From Pseudomonadota bacterium (lineage in GTDB: Bacteria > Pseudomonadota > Gammaproteobacteria > Burkholderiales > Gallionellaceae): a stretch of 64,000 nt of DNA. The notes beneath the pieces were generated by a model. That model worked only from the letters and a program-made list of their open reading frames with translations. It had not been told where the DNA came from and made no database searches. The position numbers and the translations under genes were made by a program. How positions within the stretch are numbered: position 1 is the first letter of the stretch; every line of letters starts with the position of its first letter. The stretch spans positions 186,001 through 250,000 of the forward strand of contig JAJZUP010000002.1 of the NCBI GenBank assembly GCA_021848465.1, written 5' to 3'. Positions 38,186 through 47,076 of this stretch are shown here, piece by piece.

Positions 38186-40663
38186 ATGCAGCAGTTCCGG
38201 TGCCCCCCATTGATGAAAAATTTCCTTCTTAACCGCAATGTCCTGCTCATCCTGTGGCTGGCAGTCATTTCAGTTTCGTTTTTCTGGAACCTGAAACTGT
38301 TGCAAGACTCCACCGTACGCCTTGCCGACGCCGAGGCGCGTTCGCTCTATAACAAGGATTTGCTGTATCGCAGATGGGCGGCCAAACAAGGGGGAGTGTA
38401 TGTTCCACCCAGCCCTGACACCCCATCCAACCCCTACCTCAAGATTCCTGAGCGCGATGTCACCACCACCGGCGGCAAACAGCTTACCCTGATCAACCCT
38501 GCTTACATGGTGCGCCAGATACATGAGATGGCCAATGAACAGAGCGGCGTGATCAGCCACATCACCAGCCTGAAACCATTACGCCCGGCCAACGCTGCCG
38601 ACCCCTGGGAAGCCCAAGTGTTGCGGAAATTCGAAGGCGGGATCAAGGAGTTCAGCGCGATCGACACACTGAACGGCGAGCAATATTTGCGCTTCATGGG
38701 CGTCATGCTGGTGGAAAAACCCTGCCTGAAATGCCATGAATCGCAGGGTTATAAAGAGGGACAGGTACGCGGGGGAATCAGCGTTTCGGTTCCATTAAAA
38801 CATTTTGAAACCCTGCAGGACAAGCGCTTCACAAATTTGCTCGGGTGGCATGGCACACTCGGCCTGCTGGGCCTGTTGGGTATCGTGCTCGGCTACCGGC
38901 GTATGGAGCAGGCTGACTTGGCTCGACGCAAGGCCGAACTGAGTGCCGCCCGCTACGAATTGCAGCACGAATTCATCCAGAATCTGGGGGAAGGCGTGTA
39001 CGGCATGGATCGGCACGGCAACTGCACTTTCATGAATGAGGCCGCTCTGACCATGCTGGGCTATGCCGAGCATGAGGTTATTGGCCGCAACATCCACGAC
39101 CTCATCCACCATCACTTTCCGGACGGCACGCCCTGCCCCTTCCAGGAGTGCGAAATTCACAACGTGCTCAATGCAGAGAAACATCGCAAGGGCGAAGCCG
39201 GATTTTTCCGCAAGAACGGCACAATATTCCCGGTATCGTATGTCGCGACGCCTATCGTCGAAGAGCTTACCCATGAACCGCAACTGGTCATCGGTTTCCG
39301 CGACATCACCGAACAGAAAGCCGCCGAAGAGCAAATCCAGAATCTGGCCTTCTACGACCCGCTCACCCAGTTGCCCAACCGCAGGCTGTTGTGGGATCGC
39401 ATCAAGCTGGCAATAGCCTCCGCCAGCCGCCACCACCAGCACTGTGCCTTGCTCTATATCGACCTGGACAACTTCAAGTCGGTCAACGATTCATATGGCC
39501 ATGACACCGGAGATTTGCTGTTGCAACAGGTGGCACTGCGCCTGATGGCATGTACACGCGAGGGCGACACGATCGCCCGTCTGGGCGGGGATGAATTCGT
39601 CGTGTTGCTGGAAGATTTGGGGGCGGATTCATTTGTTGCGGCATCGCACTCGGAAGCAGTCAGCAAAAAAATCATTTCCAGCCTGAATCGCCCATTCCAG
39701 GTCAACTCCAGCGAATTCAACTGCACACCGAGCATCGGCATCACGCTGTTCGACCACCACAACACTTCCATCGAGGAGCTGTTCAAGCAGGCTGACATAG
39801 CGATGTACCAGGCCAAGAAGGCCGGTCGCAATACCTTGCGTTTTTTTGACCCGGATATGCAGCAGGCCATCATGAGCCGGATCGCCATGGAAACGGATCT
39901 GCGCAACGCCATTCTTGAGCTTGAACAAATGGTGCTGTTCTACCAGGCGCAAGTGGACATTGAGGGGCGCATTGTCGGCGCCGAGGCCCTGGTACGCTGG
40001 AAACACCCCGAGCACGGCATTGTCTCGCCGGCCGAGTTCATTCCGGTTGCGGAAGAATCCGGGCTGATCCTGCCGCTGGGACACTGGGTTATCCAGACCG
40101 CCTGCAAGCAACTGGTCGCTTGGGCCCGGCACCCCGCCACCGAGCAGCTATGCCTTGCCGTCAACGTCAGCCCGCGCCAGTTCCGCATGCCGACTTTTGC
40201 CGAAGAGGTGCTGGCCCTGGTCAACCATTTCGGCGTCAATCCCCGCAAGCTCAAGCTCGAAATCACCGAGGGCGTGTTGCTGGAAAATATCAACGAGGTC
40301 ATCGAGAAACTCAACACGCTCAAGGTAAAGGGCATCGATATTTCGCTGGACGATTTCGGCACCGGTTACTCATCCTTGCAGTACCTGAAAAAACTGCCCA
40401 TCACGCAGTTGAAAATCGACAAGTCGTTTGTCCAGGACATTGCCGAAGACCGCAATGACCGCGCGATTGTTCGTACCATCATCGCAATGGCCAAGGCGCT
40501 GGACATCAATGTCATTGCCGAGGGGGTGGAAACCGAGGAGCAGCGTCTCATCCTGCTGAACAAGGGGTGCACCCGATTCCAGGGCTACCTGTTCGGCAAG
40601 CCGCTCCCCATCGACCAATTTGAAGACAGCCTGCCAACCGGAAAACTGCACTCGCACAATTGA
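38186..40663 (+). CDS. haem-sensor (DUF3365-like) PAS-GGDEF-EAL protein
   Basis: 825 residues. An N-terminal membrane helix (about 18-36) leads to a periplasmic domain with CLKCH at 180-184 inside a segment typical of the Tll0287/DUF3365 haem sensors (PAYMVRQIHEM, GEQYLRFMGVMLVEKPCLKCHE). A second helix lies near 222-238, then a PAS domain (about 262-380), GGDEF (RLGGDEFVVLL, metal site DLDNFKSVND, REGD inhibitory site) and EAL (EALVRWKHP, DDFGTGYSSL, all intact). Both c-di-GMP synthesis and breakdown look possible. Start uncertain: ATG 38186 or ATG 38213 (MKNFLLNRN, better for the membrane anchor); neither has a good ribosome binding site. Confidence 0.92.
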   Translation: MQQFRCPPLMKNFLLNRNVLLILWLAVISVSFFWNLKLLQDSTVRLADAEARSLYNKDLLYRRWAAKQGGVYVPPSPDTPSNPYLKIPERDVTTTGGKQLTLINPAYMVRQIHEMANEQSGVISHITSLKPLRPANAADPWEAQVLRKFEGGIKEFSAIDTLNGEQYLRFMGVMLVEKPCLKCHESQGYKEGQVRGGISVSVPLKHFETLQDKRFTNLLGWHGTLGLLGLLGIVLGYRRMEQADLARRKAELSAARYELQHEFIQNLGEGVYGMDRHGNCTFMNEAALTMLGYAEHEVIGRNIHDLIHHHFPDGTPCPFQECEIHNVLNAEKHRKGEAGFFRKNGTIFPVSYVATPIVEELTHEPQLVIGFRDITEQKAAEEQIQNLAFYDPLTQLPNRRLLWDRIKLAIASASRHHQHCALLYIDLDNFKSVNDSYGHDTGDLLLQQVALRLMACTREGDTIARLGGDEFVVLLEDLGADSFVAASHSEAVSKKIISSLNRPFQVNSSEFNCTPSIGITLFDHHNTSIEELFKQADIAMYQAKKAGRNTLRFFDPDMQQAIMSRIAMETDLRNAILELEQMVLFYQAQVDIEGRIVGAEALVRWKHPEHGIVSPAEFIPVAEESGLILPLGHWVIQTACKQLVAWARHPATEQLCLAVNVSPRQFRMPTFAEEVLALVNHFGVNPRKLKLEITEGVLLENINEVIEKLNTLKVKGIDISLDDFGTGYSSLQYLKKLPITQLKIDKSFVQDIAEDRNDRAIVRTIIAMAKALDINVIAEGVETEEQRLILLNKGCTRFQGYLFGKPLPIDQFEDSLPTGKLHSHN

Positions 40664-40700
40664 CGCGCCCCCCGGTTTTCCTGCAACGATATAGCCCAAT

Positions 40701-41585
40701 TCATTTTGATGAAAAACGTTGCACCCAAAGGCTGCCCCAGCGATGCACCCCAAGACCAAGCAGGATGCAGCCCGTACCAAACCAGACGTGCAATTGTATT
40801 TCCTCATTGTTCAGGCCGTGCCCGAGCAGCAATGCCAGCACCGGCGTCATCAGCGTGATCAGTGCAATCCTGCCCGCCTCCATATGCTTGATCAGGTAAT
40901 AGTACAAAGCGAAACCCAGCACTGAACCGAAAGAACCCAGATACATGATTGCAGCCATGGCACGGCTTGGCCATACACTCGGCATATGCCCGTCCTCCCA
41001 GTACCAAGCCGCGAAAAACAGCGGCAAGGCCACCAGCAGGATGCCAAACGTGGTTGCCAGCGGCGGACTGTCATCCCCGATACGCTTGAGCCAGACCAGA
41101 CCGAGTGCCTGCGCCACAACCGCCAACAGGAGTGCCGCCAGCCCCGCCAGCAAATTCCCCTGGCCGGAAAACCCGCCCTTGAACACCAGCGCAAGTCCGA
41201 GCATGCCGAGCAGCATGCCAGCCGTCTTGCTCGGCGTGAGGGTTTCCTCCTTGAGCCACATCATTGCCCCCAGACTGGTAATCAGGGGCGACAGCCCGAA
41301 CAGCAGGGCAATCATGCCGGAGCTCACATATTGGGCCGACCAGTAAGTCAGCGCCATGGCGCTGAACATGCTGAGTCCGCCGATCAAGTACGCCTGTAAC
41401 GCCTTCCGATGCAGAGGCAGTTGCACGCGGAACAAAGCCAGCAAGGCTGCGCACAGCATCACGCCGATCAACATGCGCAACAACACGGAAAAGCTGGAGC
41501 TGACGCCCGCAGCACTCCACTTGATGGCCAATGGCGTCGTTGACCAGATCAGGATGACGGATACGAATGCGGCAGGAAGTGACAT
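40701..41585 (-). CDS. DMT-superfamily permease (EamA domains)
   Basis: 294 residues with about ten hydrophobic helices arranged as two EamA repeats, the drug/metabolite transporter layout. Segments such as VISLIWSTTPLAIKWSAAG-like N-terminus and WLKEETLTPSKTAGMLLGMLGLALV between the halves are typical. It probably exports an amino acid or metabolite; the substrate is unknown. AGGAGCC precedes ATG 41585. It is convergent with the GGDEF-EAL gene, 37 bases apart, with no clear terminator between them. Confidence 0.87.
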   Translation of the reverse strand: MSLPAAFVSVILIWSTTPLAIKWSAAGVSSSFSVLLRMLIGVMLCAALLALFRVQLPLHRKALQAYLIGGLSMFSAMALTYWSAQYVSSGMIALLFGLSPLITSLGAMMWLKEETLTPSKTAGMLLGMLGLALVFKGGFSGQGNLLAGLAALLLAVVAQALGLVWLKRIGDDSPPLATTFGILLVALPLFFAAWYWEDGHMPSVWPSRAMAAIMYLGSFGSVLGFALYYYLIKHMEAGRIALITLMTPVLALLLGHGLNNEEIQLHVWFGTGCILLGLGVHRWGSLWVQRFSSK

Positions 41586-41606
41586 GACTGGCTCCTAAAA
41601 ACAAAA

Positions 41607-41632
41607 AGGCCACAGAACAGTCTGTGGCCTCA
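41607..41632 (-). terminator. rho-independent terminator (leftward)
   Basis: A ten-base-pair stem (41607-41616 with 41621-41630) with ACAG loop, followed on the minus strand by TTTTTGTTTTT. It lies 130 bases past the FapA-family stop and insulates the DMT gene from it. Confidence 0.85.
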
Positions 41633-41762
41633 TGAAAGTTGCTGCTACCTTTGCTACATCAACTTACCCGGCCACTCCGCATGACATGCCATGCCGCGCG
41701 CATCTTGACGCATGGCACAACTGGCAGTCGGCAGAAAATTGAACAGGTAGTCATGGCAGGCA

Positions 41763-43763
41763 TTATCCGGGGGAGAGTTTGAATGTGTCAATATCCGGTG
41801 CGCCTTCTATTTCCGGCAATTCATAATGCCAGTCCAGTTCTCCACCGCTGCCGGAAAATATCCGCTCTTTCTGGAAGGCCGCATCACGCAGCCGATTCCG
41901 GATTTCGACATGTGATATTTTCTGGAACTCCGCCAGACCATCCTGAGCGAAAATCCCGCGCACCAGCGTGTCGCCGCTTACCTCGTCCAGCTTGCAGCAA
42001 ATCCCCGAACTACGCTTGCCGCGCATCTCCAGCAAATGCGCATTCTCGTCGCGCAAGGCCTTGATTTTTTCCAGTTGCACCTGCTTGTCGGCATCCAATG
42101 CAGCAAGCGCGCGCTCCACCTTGGCAAAACGCTCCTGCATTCTTTTCCAGTTGTCCAGATGCGCCTCGGTCAGCTTGACCACCCCCTGCCGGATGTTCAC
42201 CTGTAGCGTCAGGTATTTCGCCACCTCGGGGTTGGTGCGGATTTTTGCGTTTTCGCGCTCCTTTTCTTCAATCACTTTCTGGCAATCCGCCAGCGCCTGG
42301 TAAAGCTGCCGCAACATGGCATCCAGCTTGGCAATGTCCGGCAGCAGCACCGACACAACGGTTTGTTTGCCACGGCATTCGGTTGAATGCCTGATATGGA
42401 TGTCCTTGCCGGCGACAGCGCACCCCTCGGATTGCTCGATCCAGATTTTGTCGGCAATGATTTCGCAATTCACCGCCCGCTCGATTTCAACCGTTTCGGC
42501 CATGACGATACAGCTTTCCACATACTTGGCGCTCACCGTGCCTTCCCAGGCCTCGATCACCGAATTGAACGCGCGACCGTTCAGCGTGACATCGCCGCCC
42601 TTGCTGATGGCACTTGCATTGGACAGGTTGCTTTCGAGGCGGATAACTCCGCCATGAGATAACAAGTTGCCGTACACCGAATCGTGAAAGGTCATATCCT
42701 TGCCTTCCACCGAGCGCCCCTCCTGAACCTCTCCATGCTCGATAAACGCCCCGGCAAGGGAAATATCGCCCGTGGTCTTGATGCTGACGCCACCCTTGTT
42801 TTCTATTTTCTCGGTAATCGAAACAAGATTGCTGGCCGTATCCAGTGACAGGAAACCCTCGCGATCGGAGACGATGTGCTCAACCCCATCAATCCGCTCA
42901 ATATGCGTCCCAGGTCCCGCCAACGGAGTGATGTCCAGGTCTTTTGGAATTTCCGGCTCAATCACCGCCCCATTGACCTTGTAGCCATGCTTGCCCAGCA
43001 CGCGCGGCTTCTTGCGCAACAGTGGCAACCCGCGTTCGATTTGCGGAAAGCGGTTCTGGAATTTGCGCAAGTCCGCCTTGCCGTTCAGCATGATCTTGGG
43101 AGAGTTGTCGCGGTGCAGAACCGATGTCGCCTCTTCGATTTCGGCATCGCTCCCCGGCTGCGCATCCAGCTGCGCGGCCACCTGCAGGCGCCCTGTCTCC
43201 CCGCGCGCGATCACGCGCGCCACCGTCTCCACGTCGATGCCGAAACGCACGCCCTTCAGCCACATATCGGCTATAAACTCATCCAGATCCAGCCGGGTTG
43301 GCTGTGTCTCTGTTTTCTGTTTCATGCCCAGCAGCGGTGCCTCACCATCCGGTCCCGGCTCGCCGTATACCGGCTCCTCGGTCACGACATCAATCGTCAC
43401 CGTTTCAAAAAAATACTCCGCCCGCTGGAATGCAGCGTCGGTCTTGACGCCCTTGTACAAGGCTTTACGCTCAGCCGGGAACGGGACAATGCCGCTAGCC
43501 AGTTTCAGACGCGCATCAATCCCTGCTTCATCCAGAACCGCATCGTAGTCATACAGCAATGCCACCATCAGGCGGTAATCCAGATTCAGGAAGCGCATCC
43601 CGTTGCCGAACACTCGGTCGATAAACTGCACAAAACCGCCGCCCACAGGGAAGCGCGCCAGGTCAACGAAGATACCCCCTTCCTGCCGCAGCAGATATGC
43701 CGGCAGCAGGATTTCGCCCTCTTTCAGGCTGGCAAGATTTCCCACTCCGGAGGACTCAGGCAT
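41763..43763 (-). CDS. FapA-family (DUF342) polymer-forming protein
   Basis: 666 residues, soluble. The middle (about 230-470) has the FapA beta-helix region with repeated hydrophobic/Gly strands (GDISLAGAFIEHGEVQEG, GGVIRLESNLSNASAISKGGDVTLNGRAF). A long coiled coil follows (about 480-590, KVIEEKERENAKIRTN... and RMQERFAKVERALAALDADKQVQLEKIK). FapA/DUF342 proteins are linked to flagella, pili or surface structures in several bacteria, but the function here is unknown. GGAGGGGG precedes ATG 43763. It is a single-gene unit with its terminator at 41607-41632. Confidence 0.82.
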   Translation of the reverse strand: MPESSGVGNLASLKEGEILLPAYLLRQEGGIFVDLARFPVGGGFVQFIDRVFGNGMRFLNLDYRLMVALLYDYDAVLDEAGIDARLKLASGIVPFPAERKALYKGVKTDAAFQRAEYFFETVTIDVVTEEPVYGEPGPDGEAPLLGMKQKTETQPTRLDLDEFIADMWLKGVRFGIDVETVARVIARGETGRLQVAAQLDAQPGSDAEIEEATSVLHRDNSPKIMLNGKADLRKFQNRFPQIERGLPLLRKKPRVLGKHGYKVNGAVIEPEIPKDLDITPLAGPGTHIERIDGVEHIVSDREGFLSLDTASNLVSITEKIENKGGVSIKTTGDISLAGAFIEHGEVQEGRSVEGKDMTFHDSVYGNLLSHGGVIRLESNLSNASAISKGGDVTLNGRAFNSVIEAWEGTVSAKYVESCIVMAETVEIERAVNCEIIADKIWIEQSEGCAVAGKDIHIRHSTECRGKQTVVSVLLPDIAKLDAMLRQLYQALADCQKVIEEKERENAKIRTNPEVAKYLTLQVNIRQGVVKLTEAHLDNWKRMQERFAKVERALAALDADKQVQLEKIKALRDENAHLLEMRGKRSSGICCKLDEVSGDTLVRGIFAQDGLAEFQKISHVEIRNRLRDAAFQKERIFSGSGGELDWHYELPEIEGAPDIDTFKLSPG

Positions 43764-44126
43764 GCCCCCTCCTTCGCTGTGCGATTTCGCTCAAGCCCGG
43801 TTCCTCACTTCCCAAATCCAGTCATTGTTATTCCCCGGCACAAAACCAATCCCATGCCAACAACGTGATTATCAAATAAAAGTGTCATATTGTGCGCACT
43901 TTATGCGCATTGTTTTTCACCTCACAGTAAATGAATCAGCCAACTTATCAATCCACTCCCGCGCTCCCCCTCGAGGGATTTTATTTTTCTTTATACGACT
44001 CAATTCATTACAAGCGACGGCACAACTCCGTGACGCATGAGGAATTGCATTTCGCTGTAACACAATAAATCGGCTTTGCTCCTATAATCCGCCCGTTCGA
44101 ACTGCAAGTAATTTTCAGGAGTCAAA
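43764..44126. other. divergent intergenic region between the FapA-family gene and yqhA
   Basis: About 360 A/T-rich bases with no gene. A TATAAT box at 44083-44088 probably serves the rightward yqhA; its -35 is weak. A C/T-rich stretch near 43940-43985 has no recognised role. Confidence 0.5.
44056..44088 (+). promoter_or_regulatory. possible sigma-70 promoter for yqhA
   Basis: A perfect TATAAT at 44083-44088, about 38 bases before the yqhA ATG. The -35 is poor; TGTAAC at 44056 would give an overlong spacer. Confidence 0.4.
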
Positions 44127-44660
44127 ATGGAAGACCTGTTTGAAGGAATGATTTTTCGCAGCCGCTGGCTGTTGGCACCGATGTATCTGGGGCTCGTTGG
44201 CGGACTGTTGATCCTGCTGATCAAATTTGTCCAGGAGTTCATACATATCGTCATACACCTGCTCGACACCACGGAACGCGAAGCCGTCCTCTCCCTGCTC
44301 GCACTGGTTGACATCACTCTGGTGGCCAACCTGCTGATCATGGTGATTTTCAGCGGCTATGAAAACTTTGTATCCAAGATTGATGTTGCCAACCATGTCG
44401 ACAAGCCGGACTGGATGGGAAAGGTCGACTACTCGGGATTGAAATTGAAACTGATCGGATCCATCGTCGCGATTTCGGCCATCGACCTGTTGAAAGCGTT
44501 CATGCATATTTCGTCGCCGGGCGTTGAGCATTTGAGCGACTCGCAAATGGCCTGGATGGTCGGCATCCATTTGGTCCTGATCACATCGGGCGTCCTGTTT
44601 GCCTGGATGGACCGGATTGCGGAACCCAAAACCGAAGCGGTAGTCCACGTCAAAGATTGA
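44127..44660 (+). CDS. yqhA: YqhA/UPF0114-family inner-membrane protein
   Basis: 177 residues with about four hydrophobic helices (17-38, 55-78, 108-124 and 140-162). The start MEDLFEGMIFRSRWLLAPMYLGL and the internal FSGYENFVSKI are characteristic of the UPF0114 family. Its function is not established. AGGAG precedes the start. Confidence 0.9.
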   Translation: MEDLFEGMIFRSRWLLAPMYLGLVGGLLILLIKFVQEFIHIVIHLLDTTEREAVLSLLALVDITLVANLLIMVIFSGYENFVSKIDVANHVDKPDWMGKVDYSGLKLKLIGSIVAISAIDLLKAFMHISSPGVEHLSDSQMAWMVGIHLVLITSGVLFAWMDRIAEPKTEAVVHVKD

Positions 44661-44675
44661 TTCACCGGCAAAACA

Positions 44676-44699
44676 AAAGCCAGCCCAAGGGCTGGCTTT
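44676..44699. terminator. bidirectional terminator between yqhA and the tRNA gene
   Basis: A near-perfect inverted repeat (44676-44686 with 44689-44699). The T-rich flank is better on the minus strand (TTTTGTTTTG), so it may end the leftward tRNA transcript as well as rightward yqhA. Confidence 0.75.
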
Positions 44700-44713
44700 G
44701 CATTTATTCCGGG

Positions 44714-44790
44714 TGGTGGTGATAGGTGGATTTGAACCACCGACCTCGGCATTATGAGTGCCGCGCTCTAACCACCTGAGCTATATCACC
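44714..44790 (-). tRNA. tRNA with CAU anticodon (probably elongator Met)
   Basis: 77 nucleotides including an encoded CCA. Acceptor stem GGTGATA/TATCACC, D-arm AGCTCAGGTGGTTAGAGC, anticodon loop CTCATAA with stem GGCA/TGCC, T-loop GGTTCAAATCC. A CAU anticodon can also be tRNA-Ile2 if lysidine-modified; the overall pattern resembles elongator methionine tRNA more, but this is not certain. Confidence 0.93.
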
Positions 44791-44972
44791 ATGCGTTCTT
44801 GGGCTGCCGCCCAATCATCGAAGCGCGGCATTTTCCAGATTTCGCCCCCTTCTGTCAATTGCGGGAAACAATTTTCAATTCGCATAAGGCATATTTGTTG
44901 CAAAGCAGCTTTTGCCAACGCAATGCATATGTCACAATCAGCCAGAAAATAACGCCCGGTCTGCAATGCCGC

Positions 44973-46880
44973 ATGGAACATACAATCATCCAACAACTGA
45001 ATGATTTCAAAGCCAAGGGAAACCTTCCTTCCCCCAAAGGTATTGCAATACAGATCATCCAGCTTGCCGAAAACGAAGAGACCACCACCCAGCAAATCGC
45101 CCGGCTGATCAATAACGACCCGGCATTGGCCGGACGAATCATCAAAGCCGCCAACCTGCTCAATCCGCGCAAGGTGCGGCCGATCGCCTCCATCATGGAC
45201 GCCGTCACCGTGCTGGGCATCAAATCCGTACGCCAGTTGGCCCTGAGCCTGTCGCTGGTTGCCGACTTCCGCTCGGGCGGTTGCGAGGGATTCAACTACC
45301 CGAAATACTGGGCACACTCGACATGCACCGCCATCGCCGCGCAGGAACTCGTTTCCCGGATGCATCTCGGCGTCCCCGATGAGGCCTTCCTGCTCGGTTT
45401 GCTCGCGCAGATCGGCAAACTGACGCTCGCGACATTATTTCCTGAGCGCTATTCAAACATCCTTGAGCAGACCGACAGCGCAGCGTTACGCACACTGGAG
45501 CGTCAGGAGCTTGGCCTGGATCATTGCCAGGCCTCCGCCTGGATGCTGGCAGACTGGGGCATGCCCAAGGTATTTCAGGAAATCGCCTTGCACATCGAGG
45601 CGCCGGAAACAGCAGCATTCCAGGAGGGCGAGCGCAGTTGGCGGCTGCTTCAGCTTTTCCACTTCGCCGACCAGCTTGCCGAAGTCTGCACCCAGCCCCC
45701 GGCGGAACGCTGCCGCCTGGTACCACACCTGATGCTGCTAGCAACCCGCATCGGCATCGAAACCGACGCGCTGACTGAAATTGGCAACCAGGTGATCAAG
45801 GGCCTGGGCGAATGGAGTTCACTCCTCAGCCTGCGCACCCCATCCATCCCAGCCTTCGAAGATATTCTGGATACCGCGATCATCACGCCCGAACTGCTTG
45901 ATATCAACACACCGGTCCAGATTCAGCCCGCAATCTTCAAGCTGAATATCCTGCTGGTGGAAGATGACCGCGCCATCCAGTTGCTTTACAAATCGCTGCT
46001 GGAAAAAACCGGCCACATCGTGCGGGTCGCAAACAACGGCAAAGCCGCACTGGCAATGGTCCAGGCCTCCGCGCCTCAGCTCATCATCAGCGACTGGGTC
46101 ATGCCGGAAATGGATGGTATCGAATTCTGCAAGGCGCTGCGCCAGAATCCGGACTGGCAAAAAATTTACGTGTTCATCGTAACCGCGCAGGAAAGCACCG
46201 AAAAGCTGGTGGAAGCTTTCGAGGCCGGCGTCGATGACTACCTCACCAAACCGCTCAATCCGCGTGTGCTCGCGGCACGCCTGCGCGCCGCACAACGCAT
46301 CATCCAGATGCAACAGGCTCACGAGGAAGACCGGCAGCAACTGCGGCAATTCGCCGATGAACTGGCGGCCTCCAACAAGCGTCTGCAGGAACTTGCATTG
46401 ACCGACATGCTCACCGGCCTGCCCAACCGCCGCTTCGGCATGGAGCGACTGGAGCAGGAGTGGGCCCTGTCCGCGCGCAGCGGACGCCCGGTATGCTGCC
46501 TGATGATCGACGTGGACCATTTCAAGTCCATCAACGACAACCATGGCCATATGTTCGGCGACGAAGCGCTCAAGATGGTCGCCACCAGCCTGCATCAGGC
46601 CGCGCGCAAACAGGATGTCGTGTGCCGTTTGGGCGGGGAGGAGTTCCTGGTCATCTGCACCGACACCGATGAGCAAGCCGGCTACCAGTATGCCGAGCGC
46701 CTGCGCCTGCAGGTCGCCGCACAAAACCTGCGCATCCAGGACACCCCATTGCACCTTACAGTCAGTATCGGCGTCGCGGGCAACCGCTCACACAACAGTG
46801 TCGAAGCCATGCTGCACCAGGCTGACGAACGCCTGTATGCGGCAAAAGCAGCTGGACGCAATCGCACGATCGCCAACTAG
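44973..46880 (+). CDS. HDOD-receiver-GGDEF diguanylate cyclase
   Basis: 635 residues, soluble. The HDOD domain covers about 5-215 (LINNDPALAGRIIKAANLL, LGIKSVRQLALSLSL). A receiver domain (about 325-445) has the acidic pair VEDD, phospho-acceptor Asp in IISDWVMPEMDG and Lys in YLTKPLNP. After a coiled coil comes a GGDEF domain with metal site IDVDHFKSIND, active GGEEF and an RKQD inhibitory site. Phosphorylation should control c-di-GMP synthesis; no partner histidine kinase is adjacent. ATG 44973 is selected from the domain start; the frame is open 58 codons further upstream, into the tRNA promoter region, which is unlikely to be coding. No strong ribosome binding site is visible. Confidence 0.92.
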   Translation: MEHTIIQQLNDFKAKGNLPSPKGIAIQIIQLAENEETTTQQIARLINNDPALAGRIIKAANLLNPRKVRPIASIMDAVTVLGIKSVRQLALSLSLVADFRSGGCEGFNYPKYWAHSTCTAIAAQELVSRMHLGVPDEAFLLGLLAQIGKLTLATLFPERYSNILEQTDSAALRTLERQELGLDHCQASAWMLADWGMPKVFQEIALHIEAPETAAFQEGERSWRLLQLFHFADQLAEVCTQPPAERCRLVPHLMLLATRIGIETDALTEIGNQVIKGLGEWSSLLSLRTPSIPAFEDILDTAIITPELLDINTPVQIQPAIFKLNILLVEDDRAIQLLYKSLLEKTGHIVRVANNGKAALAMVQASAPQLIISDWVMPEMDGIEFCKALRQNPDWQKIYVFIVTAQESTEKLVEAFEAGVDDYLTKPLNPRVLAARLRAAQRIIQMQQAHEEDRQQLRQFADELAASNKRLQELALTDMLTGLPNRRFGMERLEQEWALSARSGRPVCCLMIDVDHFKSINDNHGHMFGDEALKMVATSLHQAARKQDVVCRLGGEEFLVICTDTDEQAGYQYAERLRLQVAAQNLRIQDTPLHLTVSIGVAGNRSHNSVEAMLHQADERLYAAKAAGRNRTIAN

Positions 46881-47076
46881 GGTTTTCTGGGCTGTGTCTG
46901 CCCACCCAGGCCCCTCCGGAAATATCTAGATAACCACCTTCACACTGCTGTCATAGACATCCCTCACCATCAGCGCAACACCTGATGCAAAACTAGCCCT
47001 TCCTGATTTTCTGCAATATTCCTGCAACGGCTCTGCAGAAGGAAGCATGCGCGCACAAAGATTGATGGAGCGAGAA

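Noticed and set aside
46948-46967. CTGTCAT...CCTCAC upstream of the PP2C gene as a Pho box
   Set aside because: Spacing between halves is 13 rather than 11 bases and the gene has no phosphate link.
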